Below are positions 16,835 through 25,682 of a stretch of 64,000 nt of DNA, in pieces. A program made the translations under genes and the position numbers. Position 1 is the stretch's first letter. Every line of letters starts with the position of its first letter. The notes under the pieces were generated by a model. That model was given only the letters and a program-made list of their open reading frames with translations. It did not search any database and was not told the origin of the DNA. The stretch spans positions 230,602 through 294,601 of the forward strand of contig NZ_SUMD01000007.1 of NCBI RefSeq assembly GCF_005049235.1, read 5' to 3'. Source of the DNA: Rhodococcus oryzae (GTDB lineage: Bacteria > Actinomycetota > Actinomycetes > Mycobacteriales > Mycobacteriaceae).

Positions 16835-17961
16835 GCCAGGTTGCCGCGGTAGGCGCATTCGACGAGGAGCAGCTCGAGCTCCGCAAGACCGTGCGGGCGC
16901 TGCTCGCCAAGCACTCCGATCCCGGTGCGGTCCGCCGCGCAGCGGAGACCGAGCAGGGCTACGACACCGCGCTGTGGGAGATGCTCTGCCAGCAGGTCGG
17001 CGTCGCCGCGCTCGCGATCCCCGAGGAGTTCGGCGGCATCGGCGCGTCGGCGGTCGAGACGCACCTGGTGCTCGAGGAACTCGGCCGCACCCTCGCCCCG
17101 ACCCCGATGCTCGGTTCGGTGGTGCTCGGCGCGCAGGCGATCCTGGCCAGCGGCGACACCGAGGCCTGCGAGCGACTGCTGCCCGGGATCGCGGAGGGCA
17201 CCGCCGTCGCGGCGCTGTGCTGGACCGGCGCCGACGGCAGCTGGGACACGGAGTCGGTCGACGTGACGGCCACGGTGACCGGTGACGGGCACTCGCTCAC
17301 CGGCGCGAGCCACTTCGTGCTGGACGGCTCGATCGCGGACGTGCTCGTCGTCGCCGCCGAGATCGACGGCGCCGTGGCGCTGTTCGAGGTCGATCCCGCG
17401 CAGGAGTCGGTCAGCCGCCGCAGGCTGCCTGCGATGGACCCGACCCGGACCCTGTCGGTCGTGGAGTTCGACGGCGCCTCGGCCCGTCTGCTCACCGCCG
17501 ACGGCACGGCTGCCCTGGAGCGGGTGCGCGAGATCGCCTGCGTCGCACTGTCCGCGGAGCAGATCGGTGCGGCCGCGCAGTCGCTGGACCTCACCGTCGA
17601 GTACAGCAAGTCCCGCGTGCAGTTCGGTCGTCCGATCGGCAGCTTCCAGGCACTCAAGCACCGGATGGCGGACCTGTACTTCCTGGTGGAGACGGCCCGC
17701 TCGGCGTCCTACGGCGCGGTCCGCTCGCTCGTCGACGGAGCGCCCACCGCGGCGACGGACGCCGCGGTGGCGAAGGTGTACTGCTCGGAGGCCCTGCAGT
17801 CGGTCGCGGCGGACAGCATCCAGCTGCACGGCGGCATCGCGATCACCTGGGAGCACGACGCCCAGCTGTACTTCAAGCGCGCACACGGCAGCGCCCAGCT
17901 CTTCGGCCAGCCGCGGGGGTACCTGAAGTCGCTGGAGTCGGCCGCGGGCCTGCCCGCCTGA
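16831..17961 (+). CDS. fadE33: FadE33, subunit of the IpdE1-IpdE2 acyl-CoA dehydrogenase
   Basis: 376-aa acyl-CoA dehydrogenase-fold subunit (Rv3564-like). IPEEFGGIGAS near residue 62, QFGRPIGSFQALKHRMAD near residue 266 and LHGGIAITWEHDAQLYFKR near the C-terminus. GTG at 16831 overlaps the fadE32 stop. Last gene of the fadD3-ech-fadE31-fadE32-fadE33 operon and followed at once by a terminator. Confidence 0.92.
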   Translation: MSQVAAVGAFDEEQLELRKTVRALLAKHSDPGAVRRAAETEQGYDTALWEMLCQQVGVAALAIPEEFGGIGASAVETHLVLEELGRTLAPTPMLGSVVLGAQAILASGDTEACERLLPGIAEGTAVAALCWTGADGSWDTESVDVTATVTGDGHSLTGASHFVLDGSIADVLVVAAEIDGAVALFEVDPAQESVSRRRLPAMDPTRTLSVVEFDGASARLLTADGTAALERVREIACVALSAEQIGAAAQSLDLTVEYSKSRVQFGRPIGSFQALKHRMADLYFLVETARSASYGAVRSLVDGAPTAATDAAVAKVYCSEALQSVAADSIQLHGGIAITWEHDAQLYFKRAHGSAQLFGQPRGYLKSLESAAGLPA

Positions 17962-17980
17962 TCCCGTTGCAGTGAGCTCG

Positions 17981-18010
17981 AAGGCCGGCCCGGATTCCCG
18001 GGCCGGCCTT
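17981..18010 (+). terminator. Terminator after fadE33
   Basis: Perfect 13-bp GC stem AAGGCCGGCCCGG/CCGGGCCGGCCTT with loop ATTC, 19 bases after the fadE33 stop. Confidence 0.85.
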
Positions 18011-18076
18011 CTGCATGTCGGGACGAGATCGACTGAATTCCGAACCCCGCGCGATCGACTGTGAGAAGCTCCGCGA

Positions 18077-18583
18077 ATGGCCCCCCGATCGCTCGAAGAC
18101 CTCAGCTCGCTCGAGGACCTCCGGCAGCTCAAGTACCGGTATTTCCGCGCGCTGGACCTGAAACGGTGGGACGAGTTCGCGGATACCCTCGCCGAGGGCA
18201 TCGTCGCGCACTACGGCACGCACGCGCTCGCCGAACCGCTCGTCTTCCATGGCCGTGACGCCGTCGCCGGGTTCATGCGCGACGCGCTCGGTCCGGCGAT
18301 CACGACCGTGCACATCGCCAACCATCCGGAGATCTCGGTCGACGGATCGGACGCGTCCGGCTCGTGGAACTTCGAGGACACGGTCATCGTGCCCGCCGCC
18401 AACAGGCTGATCCGCGGTGCCGGCTACTACACCGACCGGTACCACCGCGACGACGACGGGCGCTGGCGGATCGCGGAGACGTCATACGAACGGATCTACG
18501 AGTCGATCATCTCCCTCGACGACGTCCCGAGCTTCCAGTTCCTCTCGCACATGTGGGCCACTCCCCCGGCGACGAGCTCCTGA
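18077..18583 (+). CDS. SnoaL-like (NTF2 superfamily) protein
   Basis: 168-aa protein of the SnoaL_4 type: the N-terminal LRQLKYRYFRALDLKRWDEFADTL helix region and the C-terminal GRWRIAETSYERIYES strand are typical. These cone-shaped folds include ketosteroid isomerase-like and dehydratase-like enzymes as well as non-enzymes. It lies after the HIP operon terminator and is convergent with cyp142, so a steroid role is possible but unproven. Confidence 0.82.
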   Translation: MAPRSLEDLSSLEDLRQLKYRYFRALDLKRWDEFADTLAEGIVAHYGTHALAEPLVFHGRDAVAGFMRDALGPAITTVHIANHPEISVDGSDASGSWNFEDTVIVPAANRLIRGAGYYTDRYHRDDDGRWRIAETSYERIYESIISLDDVPSFQFLSHMWATPPATSS

Positions 18584-18606
18584 TCCGGGGTCGGCTCGAC
18601 CGCCGA

Positions 18607-19779
18607 CTACCAGCGGACCGGCATCTTCTCGAGGCCGGTCACGAAGTTCGCGGGTCGGCGCGGTAGTGGCCGGTCGGTTGCCAATTCCATGTTCGGGATC
18701 CGCTCGAGCAGCCGCTCGAACATCAGCCGGCCCTCGAGCCGGGCGAGCTGGTTGCCCAGGCAGAAATGCGACCCGAAACCGAAGGCCACGTGTGGATTCG
18801 GATTCCGGGACGCGTCGAACCGCGCCGGGTTCTCGAACACCGACTCGTCGAAGTTCGCGGACTCGAACAGCAGCAGCATCTTCTCGCCCGCGCGCAGCCG
18901 CGTGCCGTGGAACTCCACATCGCGGGTCACGGTGCGGCACATGTTCTTCACCGGCGACACCCAGCGCACCATCTCCTCGAGCGCCTGCGGGATCAGGGAC
19001 GGGTCGGCGACGAGCCGGTCACGCTGCTCGGGGTATCGCATCAGCTGCTCCATGCCGCCGCTGAGCACGTGTCGGGTGGTCTCGTCGCCGCCGACCAGGA
19101 TCAGCAGGGTCTCGGCCACGATGTCCTCGTCCGTGAGCCTGCGGCCGTCGATCTCGGCGTGTACCAGCACGCTGGTCAGGTCCTCGGTCGGTTCGCGGCG
19201 GCGCTGTTCGATCGTGCGCATGGTGAACTCGACGAAGGACACGTACGCCGCCATCATCTTCGACAGCATCTCCTCGGAGGCGTTGCTGCCCTGGGCCTCG
19301 ACCAGGTCGTCGCTCCACTGCAGGAACATCTCCCGCTCCTGCGGCCGCACGCCGAGCATGTCGCCGATCACGGCCATCGGCAGCGGCGCGGCGAGATCGC
19401 GGACGAAGTCGCACTCGCCCCTGTCGATCACCGCGTCGATCAACTCGTCGCAGATCCGCCCGATGCCGCCGATCTTGGCCTCGACCTGCTTGCGGGTGAA
19501 GCCGGCATTGACCAGCTTGCGACGGTGCAGGTGCTCCGGGTCGTCCATGTCGATCATGTGCGGCAGCGGCCCCACCTCCGGCCGGATCCCCCCGGCGTTG
19601 GAGAACAGGCCTGCGTCCCGCTCGGCGTCGATCACCGCGGCATAGCTCGCGGCGCCCGGCGTGCCGTCCCGGTCCCGGAACACCGGCTCGTTGGCGCGCA
19701 TCCAGGCGTAGGCGTCCCGCGGGTCGCCGCGTTCACCCGCATAGAACCGTCCATCCACCAGTTCGATGTCGGGTCGCAT
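18607..19779 (-). CDS. cyp142: CYP142, cholesterol/cholestenone 26-monooxygenase
   Basis: 390-aa cytochrome P450. Heme ligand C340 in FGFGSHFCLGNQLAR; the I-helix is GGDETTRH near residue 235; NAGGIRP, IDMDDPEHL and FESANFDE are nearly identical to M. tuberculosis CYP142 (Rv3518c). It oxidises the terminal side-chain carbon of cholestenone, an alternative to CYP125. ATG at 19779. The divergent SDR gene shares the KstR-type box at 19884-19897. Confidence 0.94.
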   Translation of the reverse strand: MRPDIELVDGRFYAGERGDPRDAYAWMRANEPVFRDRDGTPGAASYAAVIDAERDAGLFSNAGGIRPEVGPLPHMIDMDDPEHLHRRKLVNAGFTRKQVEAKIGGIGRICDELIDAVIDRGECDFVRDLAAPLPMAVIGDMLGVRPQEREMFLQWSDDLVEAQGSNASEEMLSKMMAAYVSFVEFTMRTIEQRRREPTEDLTSVLVHAEIDGRRLTDEDIVAETLLILVGGDETTRHVLSGGMEQLMRYPEQRDRLVADPSLIPQALEEMVRWVSPVKNMCRTVTRDVEFHGTRLRAGEKMLLLFESANFDESVFENPARFDASRNPNPHVAFGFGSHFCLGNQLARLEGRLMFERLLERIPNMELATDRPLPRRPANFVTGLEKMPVRW

Positions 19780-19883
19780 GCCGTCCACTCCCTCGCTCAG
19801 CCGTTCTCCGAACCTGCTCGCACCGGGTCCATCGAGCCTATTCCTGCTGGCGGGATTGCATATCCAAATCGGCGCGGCGGTGG

Positions 19884-19897
19884 TAGAACAGGTTGCA
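19884..19897. promoter_or_regulatory. KstR-type operator between cyp142 and the SDR
   Basis: TAGAACAGGTTGCA fits the KstR consensus TnnAACnnGTTnnA at every fixed position. It lies in the 135-base divergent gap and about 17 bases before the SDR start. Confidence 0.82.
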
Positions 19898-19914
19898 CAA
19901 CGGAGGGAGTCGCG

Positions 19915-20760
19915 GTGGACACGAACGGCACGGGAGCTGTGCGGGGCAAGTCGATCCTGGTGACGGGAGGCGGCAGCGGAATCGGCCTCGGCGTCGCCTC
20001 CCTGCTGGCCGGTTCCGGCGCCCACGTGACCATCTGCGGACGCACCGAGGAGAAGCTGATCAAGGCCGCCGCGTCGGTCACGCCCGCGCACGACGGGTCG
20101 ATCACCCATCACGCCGCCGACGTCACCGACGAGGACGCTGTGGTCGCGGCGGTTGCGGCCGCCGCGGCGGTCACCGGTCGTCTCGACGGGGTGGTGGCCT
20201 GTGCGGGCGGCAACGAGACCATCGCCCCGGTGACCCAGATCGACGTCGATGCCTGGCGCCGCACCGTGGAGCTCAACATCACCGGCACGATGCTCACGCT
20301 CAAGCACTCCGCCCGCGAGCTGGTCCGCGGCGGGGGCGGATCGTTCGTCGCGATCTCCTCCATCGCGAGCAGCAACACCCACCGCTGGTTCGGCGCGTAC
20401 GGCGTCTCGAAGTCAGGCGTCGACCACCTCGTCCAGCTCGGCGCGGACGAGCTGGGGGCCAGCAACGTCCGGGTCAACTGCATCCGGCCCGGGCTCACCC
20501 GCACCGATCTGGTCGCCCTCATCACCGACGGCGGGCCGCTGCTCGAGGACTACCAGGCCTGCACTCCCCTGCCCCGCATCGGCGAGCCGGAGGACATCGC
20601 GGCGCTCGCGCGGTTCCTGCTCGGCGACGAGTCCACCTGGATCACCGGCCAGATCATCAACGTCGACGGCGGCCAGATGCTTCGGCGCGGACCCGATTTC
20701 AGCTCGATGCTCGAGCAGGTCTACGGCGTCGACGGCCTGCGCGGCGTGGTGACGCAGTGA
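19915..20760 (+). CDS. SDR family oxidoreductase, KstR-box controlled
   Basis: 281-aa classical SDR: TGGGSGIG near residue 17, catalytic ISSIASS near 144, YGVSKSG near 162 and NVDGGQ near 253, all intact. GTG at 19915 follows GGAGGGAG. It overlaps the next gene (GTGA). Placed opposite cyp142 and behind a KstR-type box, it is probably a steroid alcohol or hydroxyacyl-CoA dehydrogenase; the substrate cannot be told from sequence. Confidence 0.87.
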   Translation: MDTNGTGAVRGKSILVTGGGSGIGLGVASLLAGSGAHVTICGRTEEKLIKAAASVTPAHDGSITHHAADVTDEDAVVAAVAAAAAVTGRLDGVVACAGGNETIAPVTQIDVDAWRRTVELNITGTMLTLKHSARELVRGGGGSFVAISSIASSNTHRWFGAYGVSKSGVDHLVQLGADELGASNVRVNCIRPGLTRTDLVALITDGGPLLEDYQACTPLPRIGEPEDIAALARFLLGDESTWITGQIINVDGGQMLRRGPDFSSMLEQVYGVDGLRGVVTQ

Positions 20761-21503
20761 CCTCCCACGGCGCCACCTCCCACGACGTTCTCGGCAAGCG
20801 CGTCGAGATGCCGGTGCAGATCCGGCAGGCGACGGCGTTCATGGCCATGTATTCGGTCCCGACCGCCCCGGCGCAGGCGCTGATCGATCACACCGGCCTG
20901 GAGATCCTCCGGTATCGCCCCGGTCGCGGACTGTGCGTGCTGGTGTTCGTCGACTACGTGGACGGAGACCTGGGCCCCTACAACGAGTTCGGTGTCTGCT
21001 TCATGGTCCGCAACCATCGCGACACCGGCAAGGCCTCCGTCGTCTCGGACCTCAGGTCGCTGGCGACGGGCGGGGCGGGCGCACTGATCCACCAGCTACC
21101 CGTCGACGGCGAGTTCACGATGGCCGCCGGTCGCGGGATCTGGGGATTCCCCAAGGTGCTGGCGGATTTCGACGCCGATCACGCGAGCCCGGCCAAGCGG
21201 GCGTCGGTCAGCCAGGACGGCAAGCTCATCGCCGAACTGCGCATCAAACCGGGCATCACTGTGCCCGGCTCTGGGGCGGGCGCCGCGGTGGAGGCCTATT
21301 CGCACCTCGACGGCGTCACCAGGCACACCCAGTGGGAGATGAACCCGTCCGGCGTCCGTTCCAGGCTCGGTGGTGCGGACCTGACGTTGGGCACCCATCC
21401 CATCGCCGACGAGCTGCGCTCACTCGGCCTACCGCGCCGCGCCCTGCTCACCTCGTCGATTCCCGATCTGAAGATGACCTTCGGGGACGCGCGGGCGGTG
21501 TGA
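20757..21503 (+). CDS. Acetoacetate decarboxylase-family protein
   Basis: 248-aa protein of the acetoacetate decarboxylase (ADC) superfamily. GRGIWGFPKVLADFD (about residues 123-137) aligns with the GxPK segment that holds the Schiff-base Lys of true ADC; the second Lys of the family (PKK) is Val here. Members of this superfamily include decarboxylases, aldolases and dehydratases. Translational coupling to the preceding SDR and the KstR-type box suggest a role in steroid catabolism. A conserved protein beside cyp142 is also present in M. tuberculosis (Rv3519), which I think is related but cannot verify. Confidence 0.8.
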   Translation: MTSHGATSHDVLGKRVEMPVQIRQATAFMAMYSVPTAPAQALIDHTGLEILRYRPGRGLCVLVFVDYVDGDLGPYNEFGVCFMVRNHRDTGKASVVSDLRSLATGGAGALIHQLPVDGEFTMAAGRGIWGFPKVLADFDADHASPAKRASVSQDGKLIAELRIKPGITVPGSGAGAAVEAYSHLDGVTRHTQWEMNPSGVRSRLGGADLTLGTHPIADELRSLGLPRRALLTSSIPDLKMTFGDARAV

Positions 21504-21533
21504 ACGCCCACCGACCGGTGCAATCGGACTCGG

Positions 21534-22751
21534 TCAGCCCAGGACGAGCAGGGCCGCGATCGCCGGGCCGAAGGCCCCGCCGAGCTGATAGCAGAGGTTG
21601 AACAAGCCGATCGTGGTGGGGCGCTGGGACTCCGGCGCGGCACCGGTCGCGTAGACCGCCAGCGTGGCCTGCCCGCCGGTGGTGGCAAAGACCGCCAGGG
21701 TTGCCGCCACCAGGAGCAGCGGCGCCCACGGGGTCATGGCGGCGGTCAGCGGGGCCAATGCTCCGACTGCGATCAGGACGGCGAGAACCCGGGGACGGCC
21801 GATCCGCACCGCGCCGGCAGCCAGTACGAGAGACAGCGCGGAGCCGATCAACAGGGCCACGAGCTGCCCGGCGCCGATTGCGGCCGTTGACCATTCGGTC
21901 CGCTCCCGCAGCAGCTGCGGGATCGTGAACAGCAGCGTGAAGTACGACGTCGCGAGTGCGCACGCGAGGAGGGTCGAGGCGACGAACGCCGGGCTACGCA
22001 GCAGCGCTGCGGGAACGAACCCGTCGGGGTGTCTGTGGATATGGGCGGCGAGTACCGCGCCCACCACGATCGCGGCGGCGACCGCAGGCGCCGGGTAGCG
22101 GGGCACGAGAACCAGGGCGGACGCCGTGCACACGAGCAGGGCGGCGCCCCGGCCATCGAACGGCGCGGTCACGACGGGGACGGCGGCCGGGCTACGCCGG
22201 ATCACCGCCGGGACGGCCAACAGCGCGACGAGCGAGATCGCAAGCGCCGCGCGCCAGGATGCCGCCTCCGCGATCCACGAGCCGACCAGCGGCCCCATCG
22301 CCCCGAGGATGCCGAAGCCCGCGGTGATCGCCCCCATCCGACGGGCGGTGCCCGCGAGGGTCATCGCGACGGTCGCCAGTCCCGCGCCACCGACCGCCTG
22401 GGCCGCGCGGCCGGCCATCGCCAGCGGCAGCCAGGGCGCAACGGCGACGAGCGCGGTGCCCGCCACGATCAGGAAGCTCCCCACCGCGAGCGTCAGACGG
22501 GTTCCACGACGGCGGAGCAGGGTCGCCATCAGCGGGGTGCCGATCGCCATCGCCCAGGCGAAGACGGTGACGAGCCAGGTCACCGTTGCCGTTCGGACCC
22601 CGAGTGAATCGGCCATCACCGGAAGGATCAGGACCGGACTGTTGGCGCCTGCGGCGATCGGGCTCGCCAGCAGCGCAAGCCAGAGCGCTGAGATCTGTTG
22701 CGGCCCAGCGGCGCGGGAGGCGCCGGGCTGTACGCGGGTGAGCTGTGTCAT
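21534..22751 (-). CDS. MFS transporter (drug:H+ antiporter type)
   Basis: 405-aa integral membrane protein with about 12 hydrophobic segments. The cytoplasmic loop between segments 2 and 3 contains RRRGTRL, and the region near residue 140 (GAMGPLVGSWIAE) resembles motif C of antiporters. ATG at 22751. Divergent from a MarR gene with two operator-like repeats between them, the usual layout of an efflux pump under MarR control. Substrate unknown. Confidence 0.87.
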   Translation of the reverse strand: MTQLTRVQPGASRAAGPQQISALWLALLASPIAAGANSPVLILPVMADSLGVRTATVTWLVTVFAWAMAIGTPLMATLLRRRGTRLTLAVGSFLIVAGTALVAVAPWLPLAMAGRAAQAVGGAGLATVAMTLAGTARRMGAITAGFGILGAMGPLVGSWIAEAASWRAALAISLVALLAVPAVIRRSPAAVPVVTAPFDGRGAALLVCTASALVLVPRYPAPAVAAAIVVGAVLAAHIHRHPDGFVPAALLRSPAFVASTLLACALATSYFTLLFTIPQLLRERTEWSTAAIGAGQLVALLIGSALSLVLAAGAVRIGRPRVLAVLIAVGALAPLTAAMTPWAPLLLVAATLAVFATTGGQATLAVYATGAAPESQRPTTIGLFNLCYQLGGAFGPAIAALLVLG

Positions 22752-22827
22752 GACCGGCTCCGGGGTTCGAGGGCGGGCGCTTTCGGACGGTCGCCGCGAC
22801 ATCAGGACGATATCGCTCAACCTTGAC

Positions 22828-22890
22828 TCTCTTAACATTGAGATAAAAGCAGACAGCTCTCTTGACGTCAAGTATCTTGATATTGAGATA
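22828..22890. promoter_or_regulatory. Two MarR-type operator repeats in the MFS/MarR gap
   Basis: TATCTTGATATTGAGATA at 22873-22890 is an imperfect palindrome; a second copy, TCTCTTAACATTGAGATA, at 22828-22845 matches 14 of 18 positions and starts exactly 45 bases earlier. Between them lies the perfect 12-bp palindrome CTTGACGTCAAG (22861-22872). A TTGACG element at 22862 with an A/T-rich hexamer 17 bases later may be the marR promoter, which the second operator would cover. Confidence 0.7.
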
Positions 22891-22908
22891 AATCCTGGAG
22901 GGAACGAC

Positions 22909-23415
22909 ATGAGCGACGCGGTGGACGCAATCCTCGAACAGTGGGCGACCGAGCGTCCCGACCTGGTCGAGGACTTCTGGCCGGTCCAACTACTCGCGCG
23001 AGCCCAGCGACTGACACGCCTGGTGGACAAGTCGGCCAAGGCCACCGCCGCTCAGCACGGCCTCGAGGCAGGCGAGTTCGATGTTCTCGTCACCCTGCAG
23101 CGGTCGGGGCCCCCGTACGCGTTGACGGCAGGCGCCTTCATCAAGGCCTCGATGGTGACCTCCGGCGCGATCACCAACCGCACCGACCGCATGGAGGCCA
23201 AGGGGCTGGTCGAGCGCGTCCGCGACGGCGACGACCGACGCACCGTCAAGATCCGCCTCACCGAGCGCGGACAGGAGCTGGGTCGCGCCGTGATCGTCGA
23301 CCATTTCGCGAACTACGCGCGACTGCTGGCCGACGTCGATCGCGAGGTCGTCGACGAGACCGCCGACGGACTTCGGCGCGTCCTCGAGGCGCTCGGCGAC
23401 ACCTCCATCGAATGA
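22909..23415 (+). CDS. MarR family transcriptional regulator
   Basis: 168-aa winged-helix regulator: LEAGEFDVLVTLQRSGPPY, the recognition region SMVTSGAITNRTDRMEAKGLVER and the wing DGDDRRTVKIRLTERG are typical MarR. ATG at 22909 with GGAGGGA upstream. It likely represses both itself and the divergent MFS gene through the repeats at 22828-22890. Confidence 0.9.
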   Translation: MSDAVDAILEQWATERPDLVEDFWPVQLLARAQRLTRLVDKSAKATAAQHGLEAGEFDVLVTLQRSGPPYALTAGAFIKASMVTSGAITNRTDRMEAKGLVERVRDGDDRRTVKIRLTERGQELGRAVIVDHFANYARLLADVDREVVDETADGLRRVLEALGDTSIE

Positions 23416-23557
23416 TCCGAATCGGCCCTCACCGCATGGCGATCCGACCCCACCCGGACAAGTCCGGCAAAGGGTATTGCCAACGGGGCCGCGGTGGTGT
23501 GTGCTGTCATCTGGACACTTGACCAACACGGTGCCCGATTCCCCGAAAGGATCCCCA

Positions 23558-25612
23558 GTGGTCACGATCAGTCGACGGACTGTGCTCGCGGGTGCCGCGG
23601 CAGGCCCCGCACTCGCCGCGATCGGCGCGAGCCCCGCCCACGCCGCCACCCCGTCCCCCGCAGGCCTGCGCCGCTCACCGCAGGGCGCCGGACTCCGTGT
23701 CGGCGTCGGGATCTCGGACGTGACCGGCCCGGTGGCCGAGAACGGGATGATGGGCTACTCGAGCTTCGAACAGATCTCCCAGGGCCTGCACCAGCGCACC
23801 AGGGCCCGCGCGTACGTGTTCGCCGACGCGTCCGACGCGCGCGTGGTCTACGTCTGCGTCGACACCTGCATGGTCTTCCAGTCCGTGCACGACGCCGTCC
23901 TCCGGCGCCTCCACGATGCCTTCGGCGACACGTACACCGAGCGCAACGTGATGCTGACCGCCGTGCATTCACACGCGGCCTGCGGCGGGGCGTCGCACGA
24001 CTACGCCTACAACCTGGCGATCATGGGATTCCAGCAGCAGGTCTTCGACTCCGAGGTCAACGGCATCGTCGACGCGATCACTACCGCACACAAGACGCTG
24101 TCCGCCGGCTCCCTCGCCTACGGCCGCAGCGAGCTCGCCGACGCCAGCGTCAACCGGTCGCGGGTGGCCTTCGACCGGAACCCGCAACGCGACAAGGACT
24201 ACTACCCACTCGGGATCGATACGTCGATGCGAACCCTGCGGATCGCTCAGGGCGGCAAGGACATCGGCGCAATCAACTGGTTCGCCACCCACTGCGCGTC
24301 ACTGACCAACGAGAACTACCTCATCTCGGGCGACAACAAGGGCGCCGCGGCGTACTTCTGGGAGCACGACATCGAGGGCGTCCGCTACCTGGACGGCAGC
24401 CCGGAATTCGTTGCAGCCTTCCCGCAGACCAACTCCGGCGACATGTCGCCCAACCTGCAGCTCGAGCCCGGCAAGGGCCCGACCGACGACGAGTTCGAAA
24501 ACACCCGGATCATCGGCGAGCGTCAGGTCGCCGCGGCCCGCAAGGCCTATGCCGATGCCGACCCGATGTCCTCGACCACCGTCGACAGCCGGGTGATGTA
24601 CCTCGACATGGCCAACCAGGTCGTCGACGGGCGCTTCACCCCCGACGGGCAGCAGCGCCGCACCGCACCCGCCTGCGTCGGCGCCGCGATGAGCGCGGGC
24701 AGCACGGAGGACGGCCCCGCGATCCCGATCTTCCCGGAGGGCGCTCGCAACCCGATGGTCGATGCGCTTGGCGGGATGAACGCCCCGGTGCCGAACTGGC
24801 TGGCCGACGCGCAGGCACCCAAGCTCGTCCTGGTAGCCGTCGGTCTGCTCCCACCGGACGGCTGGGTCCCCCACGTGCTGAAGATCCAGATCATCCGGAT
24901 CGGCGACCTCTATGTGGTCGGCGGACCGGCCGAGTTCACCATCGTCTCCGGACTCCGGATCCGACGGACCGTGGCCGAGGAACTCGGTGTGCCGCTCGAG
25001 AACGTGATCTTCCAGGGCTACGCGAACTCCTACTCGAGCTACTGCACGACGCCGGAGGAGTACGAGGCCCAGCAGTACGAGGGCGGCTCGACCCTGTTCG
25101 GCCGCAACACCCTGCCGGCCTACCAGCAGGGCTACGCGCAGCTCGCGGGCGCGCTGCGCACCGGTGGCGAGGTCCCGCGTGGACCCGCGCCCCGCGACAT
25201 GTCCGCGTTCCAGCCGAACTTCGTCGCTGGCGTCACCTTCGACGAACCCGCGCCCGGTCGCGCCTTCGGCGACGTCCTGGTCCAGCCCAACCCGCAGGCC
25301 GCGGCCGGTCAGCAGGTCGTCGCGGAATTCGTCACCGGCCATCCCAAGAACAATCTCCGCCACGGTGCGACATACCTGGAGGTGCAGCGCCGGGACGGCG
25401 GGCGCTGGGTCCGGCACGCCGACGACGGCGACTGGTCCACCAAGTACCGCTGGCGCCGTGAGGGTTCGAACGCCTCGGTCGCGCGTATCACCTGGGACGT
25501 GCCGGAGGGCACGCCCGCCGGCCGCTACCGGATCCAGCACTTCGGCGATCAGAAGAGCCGCGACGGCAAGATCTCCGAATTCACCGGCACCTCCGCAGAA
25601 TTCACCGTCTGA
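23558..25612 (+). CDS. Tat-exported neutral ceramidase
   Basis: 684-aa neutral/alkaline ceramidase (Rv0669c-like), splitting the amide bond of ceramides to a fatty acid and sphingoid base. A twin-arginine signal SRRTVLAGAAAGPALAA ends in AHA (about residue 30). The catalytic block NSGDMSPNLQLEPG is near residue 290 and zinc-ligand regions AVHSHAACGG (about 139) and WFATHCASLTNENY are present. The C-terminal Ig-like domain ends in EFTV. GTG at 23558 has GAAAGG upstream. Probably secreted for use of host or environmental lipids. A relic of its last 31 codons lies at 26738-26830. Confidence 0.92.
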   Translation: MVTISRRTVLAGAAAGPALAAIGASPAHAATPSPAGLRRSPQGAGLRVGVGISDVTGPVAENGMMGYSSFEQISQGLHQRTRARAYVFADASDARVVYVCVDTCMVFQSVHDAVLRRLHDAFGDTYTERNVMLTAVHSHAACGGASHDYAYNLAIMGFQQQVFDSEVNGIVDAITTAHKTLSAGSLAYGRSELADASVNRSRVAFDRNPQRDKDYYPLGIDTSMRTLRIAQGGKDIGAINWFATHCASLTNENYLISGDNKGAAAYFWEHDIEGVRYLDGSPEFVAAFPQTNSGDMSPNLQLEPGKGPTDDEFENTRIIGERQVAAARKAYADADPMSSTTVDSRVMYLDMANQVVDGRFTPDGQQRRTAPACVGAAMSAGSTEDGPAIPIFPEGARNPMVDALGGMNAPVPNWLADAQAPKLVLVAVGLLPPDGWVPHVLKIQIIRIGDLYVVGGPAEFTIVSGLRIRRTVAEELGVPLENVIFQGYANSYSSYCTTPEEYEAQQYEGGSTLFGRNTLPAYQQGYAQLAGALRTGGEVPRGPAPRDMSAFQPNFVAGVTFDEPAPGRAFGDVLVQPNPQAAAGQQVVAEFVTGHPKNNLRHGATYLEVQRRDGGRWVRHADDGDWSTKYRWRREGSNASVARITWDVPEGTPAGRYRIQHFGDQKSRDGKISEFTGTSAEFTV

Positions 25613-25613
25613 C

Positions 25614-25653
25614 ACGCTCTCGCCCGCCTCGAAGCCGAGGCGGGCGAGAGCGT
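25614..25653 (+). terminator. Terminator after the ceramidase gene
   Basis: Perfect 18-bp stem (25614-25631 with 25636-25653), loop AAGC, starting two bases after the ceramidase stop; it may serve the convergent gene as well. Confidence 0.85.
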
Positions 25654-25682
25654 CTGCGGGTCGGACACGAAACCCTGCGCGG

